Source: Lacticaseibacillus kribbianus (GTDB lineage Bacteria > Bacillota > Bacilli > Lactobacillales > Lactobacillaceae). From it: a stretch of 64,000 nucleotides of DNA. The translations under genes and the position numbers were made by a program. Each line of letters starts with the position of its first letter. Position 1 is the stretch's first letter. The stretch lies in assembly GCF_020180945.1 (NCBI RefSeq), contig NZ_JAIPUL010000001.1, positions 186,001-250,000 on the forward strand. Direction: 5' to 3'. Positions 17,650-25,749 of this stretch are shown in pieces. A model generated the notes under the pieces. It was not told the origin of the DNA, searched no databases, and worked only from the letters and a program-made list of their open reading frames with translations.

Positions 17650-17898
17650 TTACTTGACGCCAATGTATTTGATAGCGGGTTGTCGGTCTTCGGTGTCGAT
17701 GTTGAAGCTGAACTCTTTGGATTCATGATCGCGGGTACATTCGCCGTCTACCCAGATGGAAAACGGTTCGCCACCAGTTGCCTGTTCGGCAGCCATTAGC
17801 ACCATGTCAATCAAAGCGTCCGGGCTAGGATCATGGAAATCAGGGTCAACTAGCGCGGGATAGTCTTCCAAGAATCCGTCGATATTCATTGCGGACAT
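17650..17898 (-). CDS. Small acidic ICE protein, paralogue C
   Basis: An 82-residue acidic protein of unknown function starting at ATG 17898 with AAAGGAG seven bases ahead. It shows the shared plan clearly: GFLEDY, SPDALIDMVLMAAEQA, PFSIWVD, KEFSFNI and AIKYIGV. Between PFSIWVD and KEFSFN lies a charged hairpin (GECTRDHES). Confidence 0.68.
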   Translation of the reverse strand: MSAMNIDGFLEDYPALVDPDFHDPSPDALIDMVLMAAEQATGGEPFSIWVDGECTRDHESKEFSFNIDTEDRQPAIKYIGVK

Positions 17899-17932
17899 TT
17901 TCGAGCTCCTTTCATTTGTGATAATACGAAAT

Positions 17933-18190
17933 TCAATCCACACCCATATAAATCACGGTGTCTTCAAGCAAGTTGAAAATGAATTCCTTTGGTTCGTCAT
18001 CAATCATGTTGTCATCAACCCAGATAATGAATTGACCGTCCATTGCCTGTGCTGCGGCATCAGCGACCAATTCCCGTAAAAAATCAGCGCTTGGGAGAAC
18101 GCCATCCGTTCTGACAAGTCTGATGTAGTCTTCGATGAATTCGGTGATTTCAAAATTTTGTGGTTGAATCAATCTCACATCCTTATTCAT
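17933..18190 (-). CDS. Small acidic ICE protein, paralogue B
   Basis: An 85-residue acidic protein of unknown function. ATG 18190 overlaps the last codons of paralogue A, so translation is probably coupled; no strong ribosome site is seen. Shared elements are EFIEDY, ADFLRELVADAAAQA, FIIWVDD, PKEFIFNL and VIYMGV. The match to paralogue C in the IWVD and KEF-FN strands is close. Confidence 0.66.
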   Translation of the reverse strand: MNKDVRLIQPQNFEITEFIEDYIRLVRTDGVLPSADFLRELVADAAAQAMDGQFIIWVDDNMIDDEPKEFIFNLLEDTVIYMGVD

Positions 18191-18446
18191 CGCTGACGCC
18201 CAGATACGAGAGCCGTAAGCCATCTTCACCCTCGTATGAAGTGAACGAGAACAGCTTATTCGTGCCGTCGTTGGTCTGTTCGCTGTCGATATGCAGGTGT
18301 TGGTAGGATTCAGGGCTTTCTTCCATGAGTTCCATCATGTCTTGCAGGATCTCGTCGGGGTCAAGGCGGTAGTCGTTGTCGATTTCTTCGTTATAGTCGT
18401 CGATGAACACTTCACGACCAACTACGGTCAATGTGGAAGTCATCAT
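18183..18446 (-). CDS. Small acidic ICE protein, paralogue A
   Basis: An 87-residue, strongly acidic protein (more than 20 Asp/Glu against a handful of basic residues). Shared plan: VFIDDY, PDEILQDMMELMEE, then LFSFTS and LRLSYLGV. ATG 18446 follows AAAGGAG at a 10-base spacing. It is the first of four tandem members upstream of the coupling-protein gene. Confidence 0.66.
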   Translation of the reverse strand: MMTSTLTVVGREVFIDDYNEEIDNDYRLDPDEILQDMMELMEESPESYQHLHIDSEQTNDGTNKLFSFTSYEGEDGLRLSYLGVSDE

Positions 18447-18523
18447 CAGGGATCAACTCCTTTCGTTAGTGGTAAGCAACCGCCACAGTGGGCGGCGCGC
18501 GCGAGGAGTGGAGCAATGAACAG

Positions 18524-18895
18524 CTATTTCTTGTCATTGTTGTTTGGCTTCTCCTGTGGCTTGACCGGTGCGCTGGCGATCACGAGATCCCTGGCCTTCA
18601 TGTACCACGAAGTTTCAACGCGGTTGAAGTTCGCGTTTGCCACGGTGTCGATCACGGGATCAACTAGGGTGACGATTTGGTTGTACTTGAAGTCCTTGAC
18701 ACCAGCCTCTGCCGGAATTGAAACTTGGATCATCATTCCCTGTTTCATTGACTTCAAGTCATAGGTGCGTTCCTTCACGTCGTCGGTACGGTTACCGTCT
18801 TCGTCTTGCACGAAGCGTTCGCGACGCTGGCCGGAGAATTTTAAGACGCCAAAGGTTTCTTCTAAGTCGATAACGATGCCTTCTGCTAATCGCAT
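18524..18895 (-). CDS. DUF961 protein (HelP/YdcP-like, Tn916 Orf22-like)
   Basis: A 123-residue protein of the DUF961 family. ICEBs1 HelP (YdcP) of this family acts as a helicase processivity factor that lets the host PcrA helicase unwind the nicked element. Seen here: VIDLEETFGVLKFSG at the start, RTYDLKSMKQGMMIQVSIP in the middle, and a Lys/Asn-rich tail. It is the second of two adjacent DUF961 genes, as with orf23-orf22 of Tn916. Confidence 0.82.
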   Translation of the reverse strand: MRLAEGIVIDLEETFGVLKFSGQRRERFVQDEDGNRTDDVKERTYDLKSMKQGMMIQVSIPAEAGVKDFKYNQIVTLVDPVIDTVANANFNRVETSWYMKARDLVIASAPVKPQEKPNNNDKK

Positions 18896-18913
18896 GTGGG
18901 TTCCTCTTTTCTT

Positions 18914-19237
18914 TTATTTGACTGGGACAATATCGTCGGCATTGCAGATGTAGCGCACAAAGGCTTGTTCACCGATCCGGTAGCCAACAGTTGCAATACG
19001 CGGTTTGATGATGGTGACCGGTGCATCAACTTCAATGCTTTCGGCCTTGTCACCTTTCTTCGCTGGAATGGTGATCTCGATGTTGTCGGTACGCTGCAAG
19101 TCAGAGAACAACTCGTAAGTGCGGGAGACAACCTTACGATTGTCGCGATCACCTTCTGACAGTTCGCGTTTGAGCGAGCCGAAGTAAAGGTGACCGAACG
19201 TCTTTTCAATATTTGGTGCAACAAATTTGAGTTCCAT
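18914..19237 (-). CDS. DUF961 protein (HelP/YdcP-like, Tn916 Orf23-like)
   Basis: A 107-residue DUF961 member with MELKFVAPNIEKTFGHLYFG at its start, then SRTYELFSDLQ, IEITIPAKKG and VRYICNADDIV at the end. It is about 20 bases ahead of the second DUF961 gene and was presumably duplicated from it long ago. The role is inferred from HelP: support of strand unwinding during rolling-circle replication and transfer. Confidence 0.83.
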   Translation of the reverse strand: MELKFVAPNIEKTFGHLYFGSLKRELSEGDRDNRKVVSRTYELFSDLQRTDNIEITIPAKKGDKAESIEVDAPVTIIKPRIATVGYRIGEQAFVRYICNADDIVPVK

Positions 19238-19279
19238 ATTGTAGCCTTCCTTTCGTATTCAAAAAGCCGGGTAGTGGGG

Positions 19280-19522
19280 CTACTCGGCTGTGGCTTGGTG
19301 ATAGTATTCGGTTAGTTGTTGAAGCAGGTAGTCGTAAAAAGACTTGGAGATTGGGTGAACGGTGCGGCCATCAGCGTATCGCGGGAACTGGATATACCAG
19401 CGGTACTGACCTTCGATTAGCTTCACGTTTTTCAAGATGAGTACATGATCCAGTACGATGTCGCCTTGGAGCAGTACGTCGCCACCGGGATCGGGGTACA
19501 TATTCATAGAAGAAATGCGCAT
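19280..19522 (-). CDS. SpoVG-like protein
   Basis: An 80-residue protein. The stretch VLDHVLILKNVKLIEGQYRW followed by IQFPRY and VHPISKSF resembles SpoVG (VLDHEFVVHDIRVIDG and AHPI), a small nucleic-acid-binding regulator. Such proteins occur near the front of some Gram-positive conjugative elements. ATG 19522 lies one base behind the adhesin stop codon, so it is probably translated by coupling; no clear ribosome site is seen. Confidence 0.65.
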   Translation of the reverse strand: MRISSMNMYPDPGGDVLLQGDIVLDHVLILKNVKLIEGQYRWYIQFPRYADGRTVHPISKSFYDYLLQQLTEYYHQATAE

Positions 19523-19523
19523 G

Positions 19524-22500
19524 TTACTTGCCGTCTTTCTTCTTGGCACCACCGATCACAACCATTGCAGCGAGGACGCCGAGCAGCAGTACTACACCGA
19601 TGACCATGAGCCAACCAGCCTTGGCGTTACCAGTTTGTGGTAGACCAGGCTTCGGCGTTTGCTTGTCTTTCATGATAGCCTTCACGATTTCACCGTCCTT
19701 CGTGATTTCGAATGGTACAAGGGCTTCGCTGATTTCGTAGCCCTTTGGTGCGTCGTATTCTTGGAAGCTGTACTTGCCAGCAGGCAGGTTACCAAAGGAG
19801 AAGACCCCGTTCTTGTCGGTGCGACCAGATACGACTGTCTTGCCGTCTTCGTCCAGAATGCGGATACCCGTGTTTGGCAGTCGCTTCCCAGTAGAAACGT
19901 CGGTCTTGGTCAGTTCGCCCGTGCCCTTGATCAAGTCGTTGGTCAGTTCAAAGGCAATCGCGGTTTCCTTGGCGTCAGCCTTGGTCTCACCAATCTGCTT
20001 GTCCTTGCTATCGAAAACCGTTACGCCGTCCTTGGTGGACACGAGCTTGAGGGTTTCCTTAGAAAGCACAAGGTTGGTGGCAGAAGGCTTGGATTCACGG
20101 AGATAGAAGGTGCCCATAGGTAGGTGCTTGATGGAGCCAGTGGAATCTTTGCCGACAGTGATAGTCTGAATCACCTTTTTGTCAGCATCGAGCAGTTCAA
20201 AAACTGCGACAGTTGCGTTGCCAGTCATGGCGTAGGTGTAACCCTTACCCGAAACCAGCGTGGCAACTTCATTGATTTTCTTGAATGACAGTTCGTTTTC
20301 ATGGAGCTTGTTGTCGATCACCTTGCCGTCATTGAGGTCAATGTGTTTGATCTTCTCGTTATCGGTGGTGTGGAAGTGGAAGCCGTACATCGTGGTATTC
20401 AAGTCGTGCTTCTCACCAGCATCAAGTTCCTTCACGAAGTAGTAACCTTCGGGAAGCTGAATCGCGCCAAATTCGGCTTTACCGTTCTCTACCGTCGTGG
20501 TGGCGACCAGTGATTCAGATGGGATTACAGTTTCGCCGATCGTGGTTTCGCCTTGAGTAAACAAGGCAAAGACCTGGCCGTTGGCAGCGACATTTTTAAT
20601 AACTGGGAGGTTGTCCTTCCAACCGGTGATACTTTCCTCTTGCTTGTTGAGCGTGATGTCGAGCTGTTGGAAGTCGTTCTTGGCTTCAAGTGAGGTGGAG
20701 GTCACCGTCACTTCTTGCCCGGCATACTTGAGCTCAAAAGCAATCGGATCGGTGTTCATGATGAACCCGGTTGGTGCAGAGATTTCAGTTGCCGTGTACT
20801 TGCCAAGATAGAGTTCTGGGGTCTGAATCTGACCTTGAGCGTCAGTGGTGCCGGTAGCAACCACGTCACCCTTGTGTGCATGAACGGCGCCGTCAGCAGT
20901 CGTAATATTTTCGGCTGCTTTGAACTCGAACTTCGCACCAGCGAGGGCGGTGTAGTCGTAGCAGTACTTATACTGATCGCCATATTCAGTTTCAACTTTT
21001 TCGACGGCGACTGGGGTAGCCCCGGTCTTGGTCAAGGTGGCGACACCCTTTTGGGAGAGGTCAGCGAACTTGATGACCACGATGCCGTCTTTGTGGCTCC
21101 CGTCGATGGTGAACTTGACTGGTTCTTTAGCTAGTACATAGCCTTCTGGAGCTTGAACTTCTTCGAGCTGGTACTTGCCGTAGCCAAGAGCTTCGGCGGT
21201 GATCAACTCACCGGAGTTATCGGTCACAAACTTATCAGTCGTACCGGTCTTATCAGCAGTTGGCTGGACTTCGTACTTGTTGGTTTGCAGGTTCTTGATC
21301 CGGAAGATTGCACCAGCGCGCAGCACGCTCTTACCAGTTTCGGTATCGACCTTGACTACTCGCAGCTTTTCTTCAATGACCTTGTTTTCGATGCTATAAT
21401 GCTGGGACTTTTGGGTGCCGTCAACGGTAACCGTGAACGGCTTGATGCCGTTGTAGCCTGTTGGGGTCTTGGTTTCAGCTACGGTGTAGGTGTCGTAAGG
21501 CAAATCCGAGAACTTCACGTAGCCTTGTTCGTCAGTCGAACCGATGCGAACAACCTTGCCGGTAGTCTTGCTGGTGACGGCGAATTCGACGTCTTTGAGC
21601 ATGACCGGCTTAGTGCCTTTGCCTTGGGTTGACCAGTCGTAGTTCCCGTACTTGAGCAAGTCAAGATCACCAGTGATGACTTGTTCCTTGACCGTCGTAG
21701 TAGCGGCAGCAGTCGTAACGTTCTGACCAGCGTAAGCCAGCTTGAAGGCGTGCTTTTGCGGATCAAGCACGTATCCAGTTGGTGCCTTCACTTCTTGCCA
21801 GTAGTAATCGTCCAGCTCCAAGCCAGAAACGGATGCGGTGTTGTTGGCGATCGTCACCGACTTCACGAGCTTGTCATCGGCTGCACGGTGAAGTTCGTAG
21901 ACAGCACCGTTAAGGCTGGCAGCACCTTGTGGCTGCTTACCCGTAACGGTGTCTTCTTTGATGATCGTGGCAGTGCCGCGTTGTTCTTGATCAGTCGTAT
22001 CGACGTGAGCAGTGGTGACCGCGACAGTTTGACCAGCATACTTCAATTCAAACGGCAGCTTGGTCGTGTTCAGAACATAGCCAGCAGGGGCTTTTTCTTC
22101 CAGTGCGTAGTAGCTACCAAGCTTGAGGTTTTGCAAGGTTCCCTTGCCACTGCCATCGGTCGTGATTGCGCCGACCCGTGTGCCGGTGCTGGTGTAGATC
22201 CCGTAAGCTGCGCCGTTAAGCGAGTAGTAGGCATTGAACATGTCGCTGCCGAACTCACGCCCGATCTTGGCGAGGGTCACATTGCCGAGTTGCTCCTTGT
22301 TGCCGAGGACAACTTCAACGGTCTTGCCGGGTTCGATGGTGACTTCCTTGAGTTCGCCTTTGTTGACGTAGCCGTTAGGAGCGGTGACTTCGCTGATTTT
22401 GATCTTGGTACCAGCTTTGATCCCGTTCAGGGCAGCATAGCCGTCAGTGCCAGTCGTGACTTCCTTGGTGGTGCCATCGTATTCAAACTTGAGCTTGGCA

Positions 22501-23336
22501 CCCGGTAGCGCCTTGTTGGTATCGGCGTCAACTTTTTGGGCTTTCACGTTACCGTTGAGATTAACTTTAATAGGTAGAGAGAACTCGCCGTTGTTGGACA
22601 GCTTGAAGTTGACGAGCTTTTGTTGTGAGCCTTTCGTGTAGACGAAAGAGGTACCCACGTCAGCAGCTTTGGCAATCGCATAAGCCACCTTACCAGATTC
22701 CTTCGACTGGGCAGTGGCCGTCAGCGTGAGCTTATTGCCAGACTTCGTAATATTGAGGCTTGCGGTGTTCGCCGTTTGCTGGGCGAAAGCTGCGAGCCGT
22801 CCGTTAGTATCAGTCAAGGTGATTGAATCACCGACTGCCAGCGTGATTTGCTTACCGTTGAAAGATGGCTTGCGATCATGCGCAGCAACCTTATCAAGGA
22901 TTGCTTTCTTTTCAGATTGATAGGTCTTGTTAGGTGTGGTGAGTAACGAATCGCCGAGCGTTTCCCAAATAATCATCTGGGTCACGGCGTAGTTGCGGTT
23001 GGTTGGGTTTTGGTAGTAGCCGTAGTAAGCAATCTTGGCTAGTTGATCCTTCTTAGCGTCGGAGTAGGTGCTGGGGTTGTAGCCGGAGCCACTCATATCG
23101 AGATCGACCCCGTGCTCCACACAGAAGGCAACTTTGCCGTCCACCTTTTTCATCCACATACCTGTGTCCGTCCAATGTAAGCCATTGAACAGATGTAGGT
23201 GCCAAGTATTGCGCCAGTCAGCAACCTTGGTGTTGGTCATGCTGGCAGCAAGCGCCATTGAGACCGGGATAAAGAGCTGGACGAACAACGATACCAATGC
23301 GACAATCACAGCGGATCGTCTGGCTGTTTTCATCAT
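19524..23336 (-). CDS. LPXTG-anchored surface adhesin with thioester domain and about nine Cna-B repeats
   Basis: A 1270-residue cell-wall protein. Start ATG 23336 has GGAG ten bases ahead; an upstream extension is in frame but lies in the leader. Residues 1-30 are a signal peptide ending MALA. A thioester domain follows, with Cys in VAFCVEHG and the partner Gln in AVTQMIIWE (TQxA type), able to bond covalently to a host or matrix amine. About nine Cna-B/SpaA-like beta domains come next, with repeated K-D/T and Y-x-L-x-E motifs that usually form isopeptide bonds. The end is LPQTG, a hydrophobic helix and KKKDGK for sortase anchoring. It is the first gene of the ICE operon. Confidence 0.92.
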   Translation of the reverse strand: MMKTARRSAVIVALVSLFVQLFIPVSMALAASMTNTKVADWRNTWHLHLFNGLHWTDTGMWMKKVDGKVAFCVEHGVDLDMSGSGYNPSTYSDAKKDQLAKIAYYGYYQNPTNRNYAVTQMIIWETLGDSLLTTPNKTYQSEKKAILDKVAAHDRKPSFNGKQITLAVGDSITLTDTNGRLAAFAQQTANTASLNITKSGNKLTLTATAQSKESGKVAYAIAKAADVGTSFVYTKGSQQKLVNFKLSNNGEFSLPIKVNLNGNVKAQKVDADTNKALPGAKLKFEYDGTTKEVTTGTDGYAALNGIKAGTKIKISEVTAPNGYVNKGELKEVTIEPGKTVEVVLGNKEQLGNVTLAKIGREFGSDMFNAYYSLNGAAYGIYTSTGTRVGAITTDGSGKGTLQNLKLGSYYALEEKAPAGYVLNTTKLPFELKYAGQTVAVTTAHVDTTDQEQRGTATIIKEDTVTGKQPQGAASLNGAVYELHRAADDKLVKSVTIANNTASVSGLELDDYYWQEVKAPTGYVLDPQKHAFKLAYAGQNVTTAAATTTVKEQVITGDLDLLKYGNYDWSTQGKGTKPVMLKDVEFAVTSKTTGKVVRIGSTDEQGYVKFSDLPYDTYTVAETKTPTGYNGIKPFTVTVDGTQKSQHYSIENKVIEEKLRVVKVDTETGKSVLRAGAIFRIKNLQTNKYEVQPTADKTGTTDKFVTDNSGELITAEALGYGKYQLEEVQAPEGYVLAKEPVKFTIDGSHKDGIVVIKFADLSQKGVATLTKTGATPVAVEKVETEYGDQYKYCYDYTALAGAKFEFKAAENITTADGAVHAHKGDVVATGTTDAQGQIQTPELYLGKYTATEISAPTGFIMNTDPIAFELKYAGQEVTVTSTSLEAKNDFQQLDITLNKQEESITGWKDNLPVIKNVAANGQVFALFTQGETTIGETVIPSESLVATTTVENGKAEFGAIQLPEGYYFVKELDAGEKHDLNTTMYGFHFHTTDNEKIKHIDLNDGKVIDNKLHENELSFKKINEVATLVSGKGYTYAMTGNATVAVFELLDADKKVIQTITVGKDSTGSIKHLPMGTFYLRESKPSATNLVLSKETLKLVSTKDGVTVFDSKDKQIGETKADAKETAIAFELTNDLIKGTGELTKTDVSTGKRLPNTGIRILDEDGKTVVSGRTDKNGVFSFGNLPAGKYSFQEYDAPKGYEISEALVPFEITKDGEIVKAIMKDKQTPKPGLPQTGNAKAGWLMVIGVVLLLGVLAAMVVIGGAKKKDGK

Positions 23337-23371
23337 AGTTGTTAGTCTCCATTCATTGAAAATTGGGTATG

Positions 23372-23409
23372 AAAAAAGCAAATGAAATGTCGAAATGACT
23401 TCATTTGCT
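23372..23409 (-). terminator. Intrinsic terminator/attenuator in the leader of the adhesin-ICE operon
   Basis: On the minus strand AGCAAATGAA (23400-23409) and TTCATTTGCT (23377-23386) pair over 10 bp and are followed by a run of T at 23372-23376. It lies 36 bases before the adhesin start, inside its leader, so transcription of the whole element may be gated here. Confidence 0.7.
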
Positions 23410-23670
23410 TCTATATATACGAGTAGCAATCAATGGTGACCTTTATTTACTGGTGTTATGCCTGTGTGCTTAGGAGTTTGTCAGCTAGAGGGTCTTACGC
23501 CACATTTTTCGTGTACGAGAATTTGTACGCATTCACTGCAACTTATTGAGAAAATTTGAAAGTTGACGCTGACAATAAACTTCGTGAAGCCTTATTCCAT
23601 ATGACTTTTTGAGAACTTTTGAGAAAAAGTCGTATAAAGTACGGCTTCACCAACAAGTAAGCAAACCAAA
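23410..23670. other. Right-hand end of the mobile element, AT-rich, with nested inverted repeats
   Basis: AT-rich and without a gene. GTGAAGCC (23584-23591) pairs with GGCTTCAC (23643-23650), and inside it ATATGACTTTTT (23599-23610) pairs with AAAAAGTCGTAT (23624-23635) with one G-T position. The loop contains TTTTGAGAA twice. To the right the base composition jumps to the G+C-rich chromosomal level. This may be the recombination site or a terminal recognition site of the element. Confidence 0.5.
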
Positions 23671-23673
23671 CGA

Positions 23674-23705
23674 GGCGTCCGGCAGTTATTCCCGGGCGCC
23701 TTTTT
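23674..23705 (+). terminator. Orphan intrinsic terminator at the element boundary
   Basis: GGCGTCCGG (23674-23682) pairs with CCGGGCGCC (23692-23700) with one G-U, followed by TTTTT. No plus-strand gene lies upstream in the element; only a 15-codon open tail ending at a TAA near 23660 precedes it. It may belong to a chromosomal gene whose 3' end marks the insertion point. Confidence 0.6.
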
Positions 23706-23721
23706 CGTGCGCAGACGCAGA

Positions 23722-23882
23722 CAGCCCGAACCGTGGTGACGCGGTTCGGGCTGCATGGGTGGTTCGGTTATGGTTTCGCTGCGGCGTCAGCGCGCACCGA
23801 CCGCGCCGCCCTCAGCCAGGCCAAAAGCAAACCGCCGCGGTCGTCGCGTCCCTTTTGGACGTCGGCGGTCGCGGCGGCTTTT
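23722..23882. terminator. Hairpins between the element and maa
   Basis: CAGCCCGAACCG (23722-23733) pairs perfectly with CGGTTCGGGCTG (23742-23753). A second, longer, imperfect G+C-rich stem near 23832-23880 is followed by a run of T on the plus strand and probably acts as terminator around the end of maa. No gene is seen. Confidence 0.5.
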
Positions 23883-24497
23883 TTAGTTCAGCATGGCCGG
23901 GTCGATGCGGTGGTTCTTGAAGTAGAAGTCGCGGTCGTGGTCGTTGATCGGCCGTGCAATCTTGCAGGGGTCGCCGAACGCGACCACGTTGCTCGGCAGG
24001 TCGTGGGTGACCACGCTGCCGGCACCGATCACGACGTTGTCGCCGATGGTGACGCCGGGCAGCACGATCACGCCGGCGCCCAGCCAGCAGTTCTCGCCGA
24101 TGAACACCGGCGCGTTGTACTGCAGGCCGCGCGCCCGCAGCTCGGGCAGGATCGGGTGGCCGGCGGTCGCGATGGTGACGTTCGGGCCGATCATGGTGCG
24201 GCTGCCGATGGTGATGTGCGTGTCGTCGACCAACGTCAGGTTGAAGTTGGCGTAGACGCCGTCGCCGAGGTGGACGTGGTGGCCGCCAAAATTGGAATGA
24301 AACGGCGGCTCCAGGTAGCAGTCCTTGCCGATGTCGGCGAACATCGCCTCAAGCAGCGCGGTGCGGCGGGCGGCCTCGCTTGGCCGCGTGTGGTTGTAGT
24401 CGTAGAGCTTCTCGAGGCACTCAACCTGGACCGCCGCGATGGCGGGGTCGCCGGGGTTGTAAAGCGATTGGTTGTGCATTTTGTCAGCTTCTGTCAT
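23883..24497 (-). CDS. Maltose/galactoside O-acetyltransferase family protein
   Basis: A 204-residue left-handed beta-helix acetyltransferase that moves acetyl from acetyl-CoA to sugars. It has the Mac N-terminal region (about residues 8-60) and then hexapeptide repeats, with the catalytic His in TAGHPI and the CoA-site stretch FIGENCWLGAGVIVLPGV. The last part is GDPCKIARPI. AAAGGAG precedes ATG 24497. It overlaps the end of the broken MFS gene by 14 bases, forming one operon with it. The true substrate is unknown; such enzymes are thought to detoxify sugars for export. Confidence 0.88.
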   Translation of the reverse strand: MTEADKMHNQSLYNPGDPAIAAVQVECLEKLYDYNHTRPSEAARRTALLEAMFADIGKDCYLEPPFHSNFGGHHVHLGDGVYANFNLTLVDDTHITIGSRTMIGPNVTIATAGHPILPELRARGLQYNAPVFIGENCWLGAGVIVLPGVTIGDNVVIGAGSVVTHDLPSNVVAFGDPCKIARPINDHDRDFYFKNHRIDPAMLN

Positions 24498-25688
24498 GTT
24501 CTGCTCCTTTCAGCAGGCGGATTGCAATCAGGGTGCCAATGGCGATGGCGGCGAGAATGCCGGCGATCCAGCCCAGCGCGTTTTCGGTCAGGCCGGCTGT
24601 GCCCAGGCGGCCCAGCCAGTTCCAGACCGGCGGGGCGGCGAAGGCGCTGGTGACCGTGGCGATGGTCAGGGCGCTGGCGGCCAGGTCGATCTGCGACGGC
24701 GCCAGCCCCAGGTTGGTGCGGTACACCAGGTAGGGCCCGGTGTACGAGTAGATCCAGTTGAAAAACACGGCGGCGGCGACGGCCCCTGCCGGTTGGTGAA
24801 AGATCAGCATCGCCCAGACGCCGAGCGCCGCGCCGAGGTAGCCGACGGCCAGCGTCAGTGCCCCGAGACGGCGGTGCAGGCGGCCGAAGGTGAGCCCGGC
24901 GACTAGGCCGCCGACGTTCATCGCGGCCAGCGTCCAGTTCGCCACGGCGGCGCCGCCGCCGCCGTGCGCGGCAAACAGCGCGGACAGCTTCAGCTGAACG
25001 CCCCAGATCAGCAGGTAGGTGAGAAACGCCAGCGCGCACAGCCCCCACTTGCCAAGCGGCAGGCCGGCCCGCGCGTCGGCTCGGGCTTGCCCGGGTGCCG
25101 CGCTTGCGTGCTCGTCGCCGGCCGCCTGGGTCACGCTGGCGGTCGCCGCGGCGTCGGTGATCGTCTCGTCCGCCGCGTTGCCGCCCGGCAGCACCCGCGC
25201 CGCCAGGAACGCCAGCGGCAACAGCAGCAGGTACAGGGCGAAGACGCTGCGCCAGGCGATGGCGACCACCAGCCCGGCCAGCGCCATCAACAGCGCGTTG
25301 CCCAGCGCCGACAGGCCGGTCTGGTAGCCCAGCAGCCGGGCCCGAAAGTCGCCGCGGTAGGTGCGGGCGATCAGCCCCAGCGCGTGCGGCGAGAACAGGC
25401 CGACGCCAAGCCCTAGGCCCAGCCGCGTGAGCAAAAAGCCCCAGTAGGGCATGGGCACCAGCGGCAGCGCGCCGAAGCCGGCGGCGGCAATCAGGCCGGT
25501 GCACACCACCGCCCGCACGCCGTGGCGGCGGGTCAGCCACGGATTGGCCAGCAGGGTGGTGAGCGCGGCGACTGCGCGGGGTAGAGCCGCTCAAGGTGGG
25601 GAATCAGGCCGGTGATCAGGCTGGCACAGCCGCCGACCAAAGACAGGCTGAGGATGCTGGTCAGCAACCAGTTGTCACGTCTTGTCAT
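24484..25688 (-). pseudogene. MFS transporter, frameshifted near the N-terminus
   Basis: The N-terminus MTRRDNWLLTSILSLSLVGG starts at ATG 25688 and reads to LYPAQS, then shifts frame near 25565-25580 and stops at 25533-25535. The rest (ALTTLLANPWLTRRHGVRAVV onward, about 345 residues with eleven or so helices) continues intact in another frame to 24484. Spacing between the YP and LLANP motifs also looks short, so a small deletion is likely rather than a single lost base. The shape is that of CynX-like exporters. Either a pseudogene or a sequencing error; with maa downstream it would form an acetylate-and-export pair. Confidence 0.75.
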
Positions 25689-25749
25689 AATAAAAAGGCC
25701 TCGCTTTCATGCGAGTACCTTATCACGCGCGCCGAATCTGTGGGCGACA

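Noticed and set aside
4019-23336. Prophage interpretation of the low-G+C block
   Set aside because: No capsid, tail, terminase or lysis genes; all recognisable genes belong to a Tn916/ICEBs1 transfer module. The NlpC/P60 enzyme is the conjugative hydrolase.
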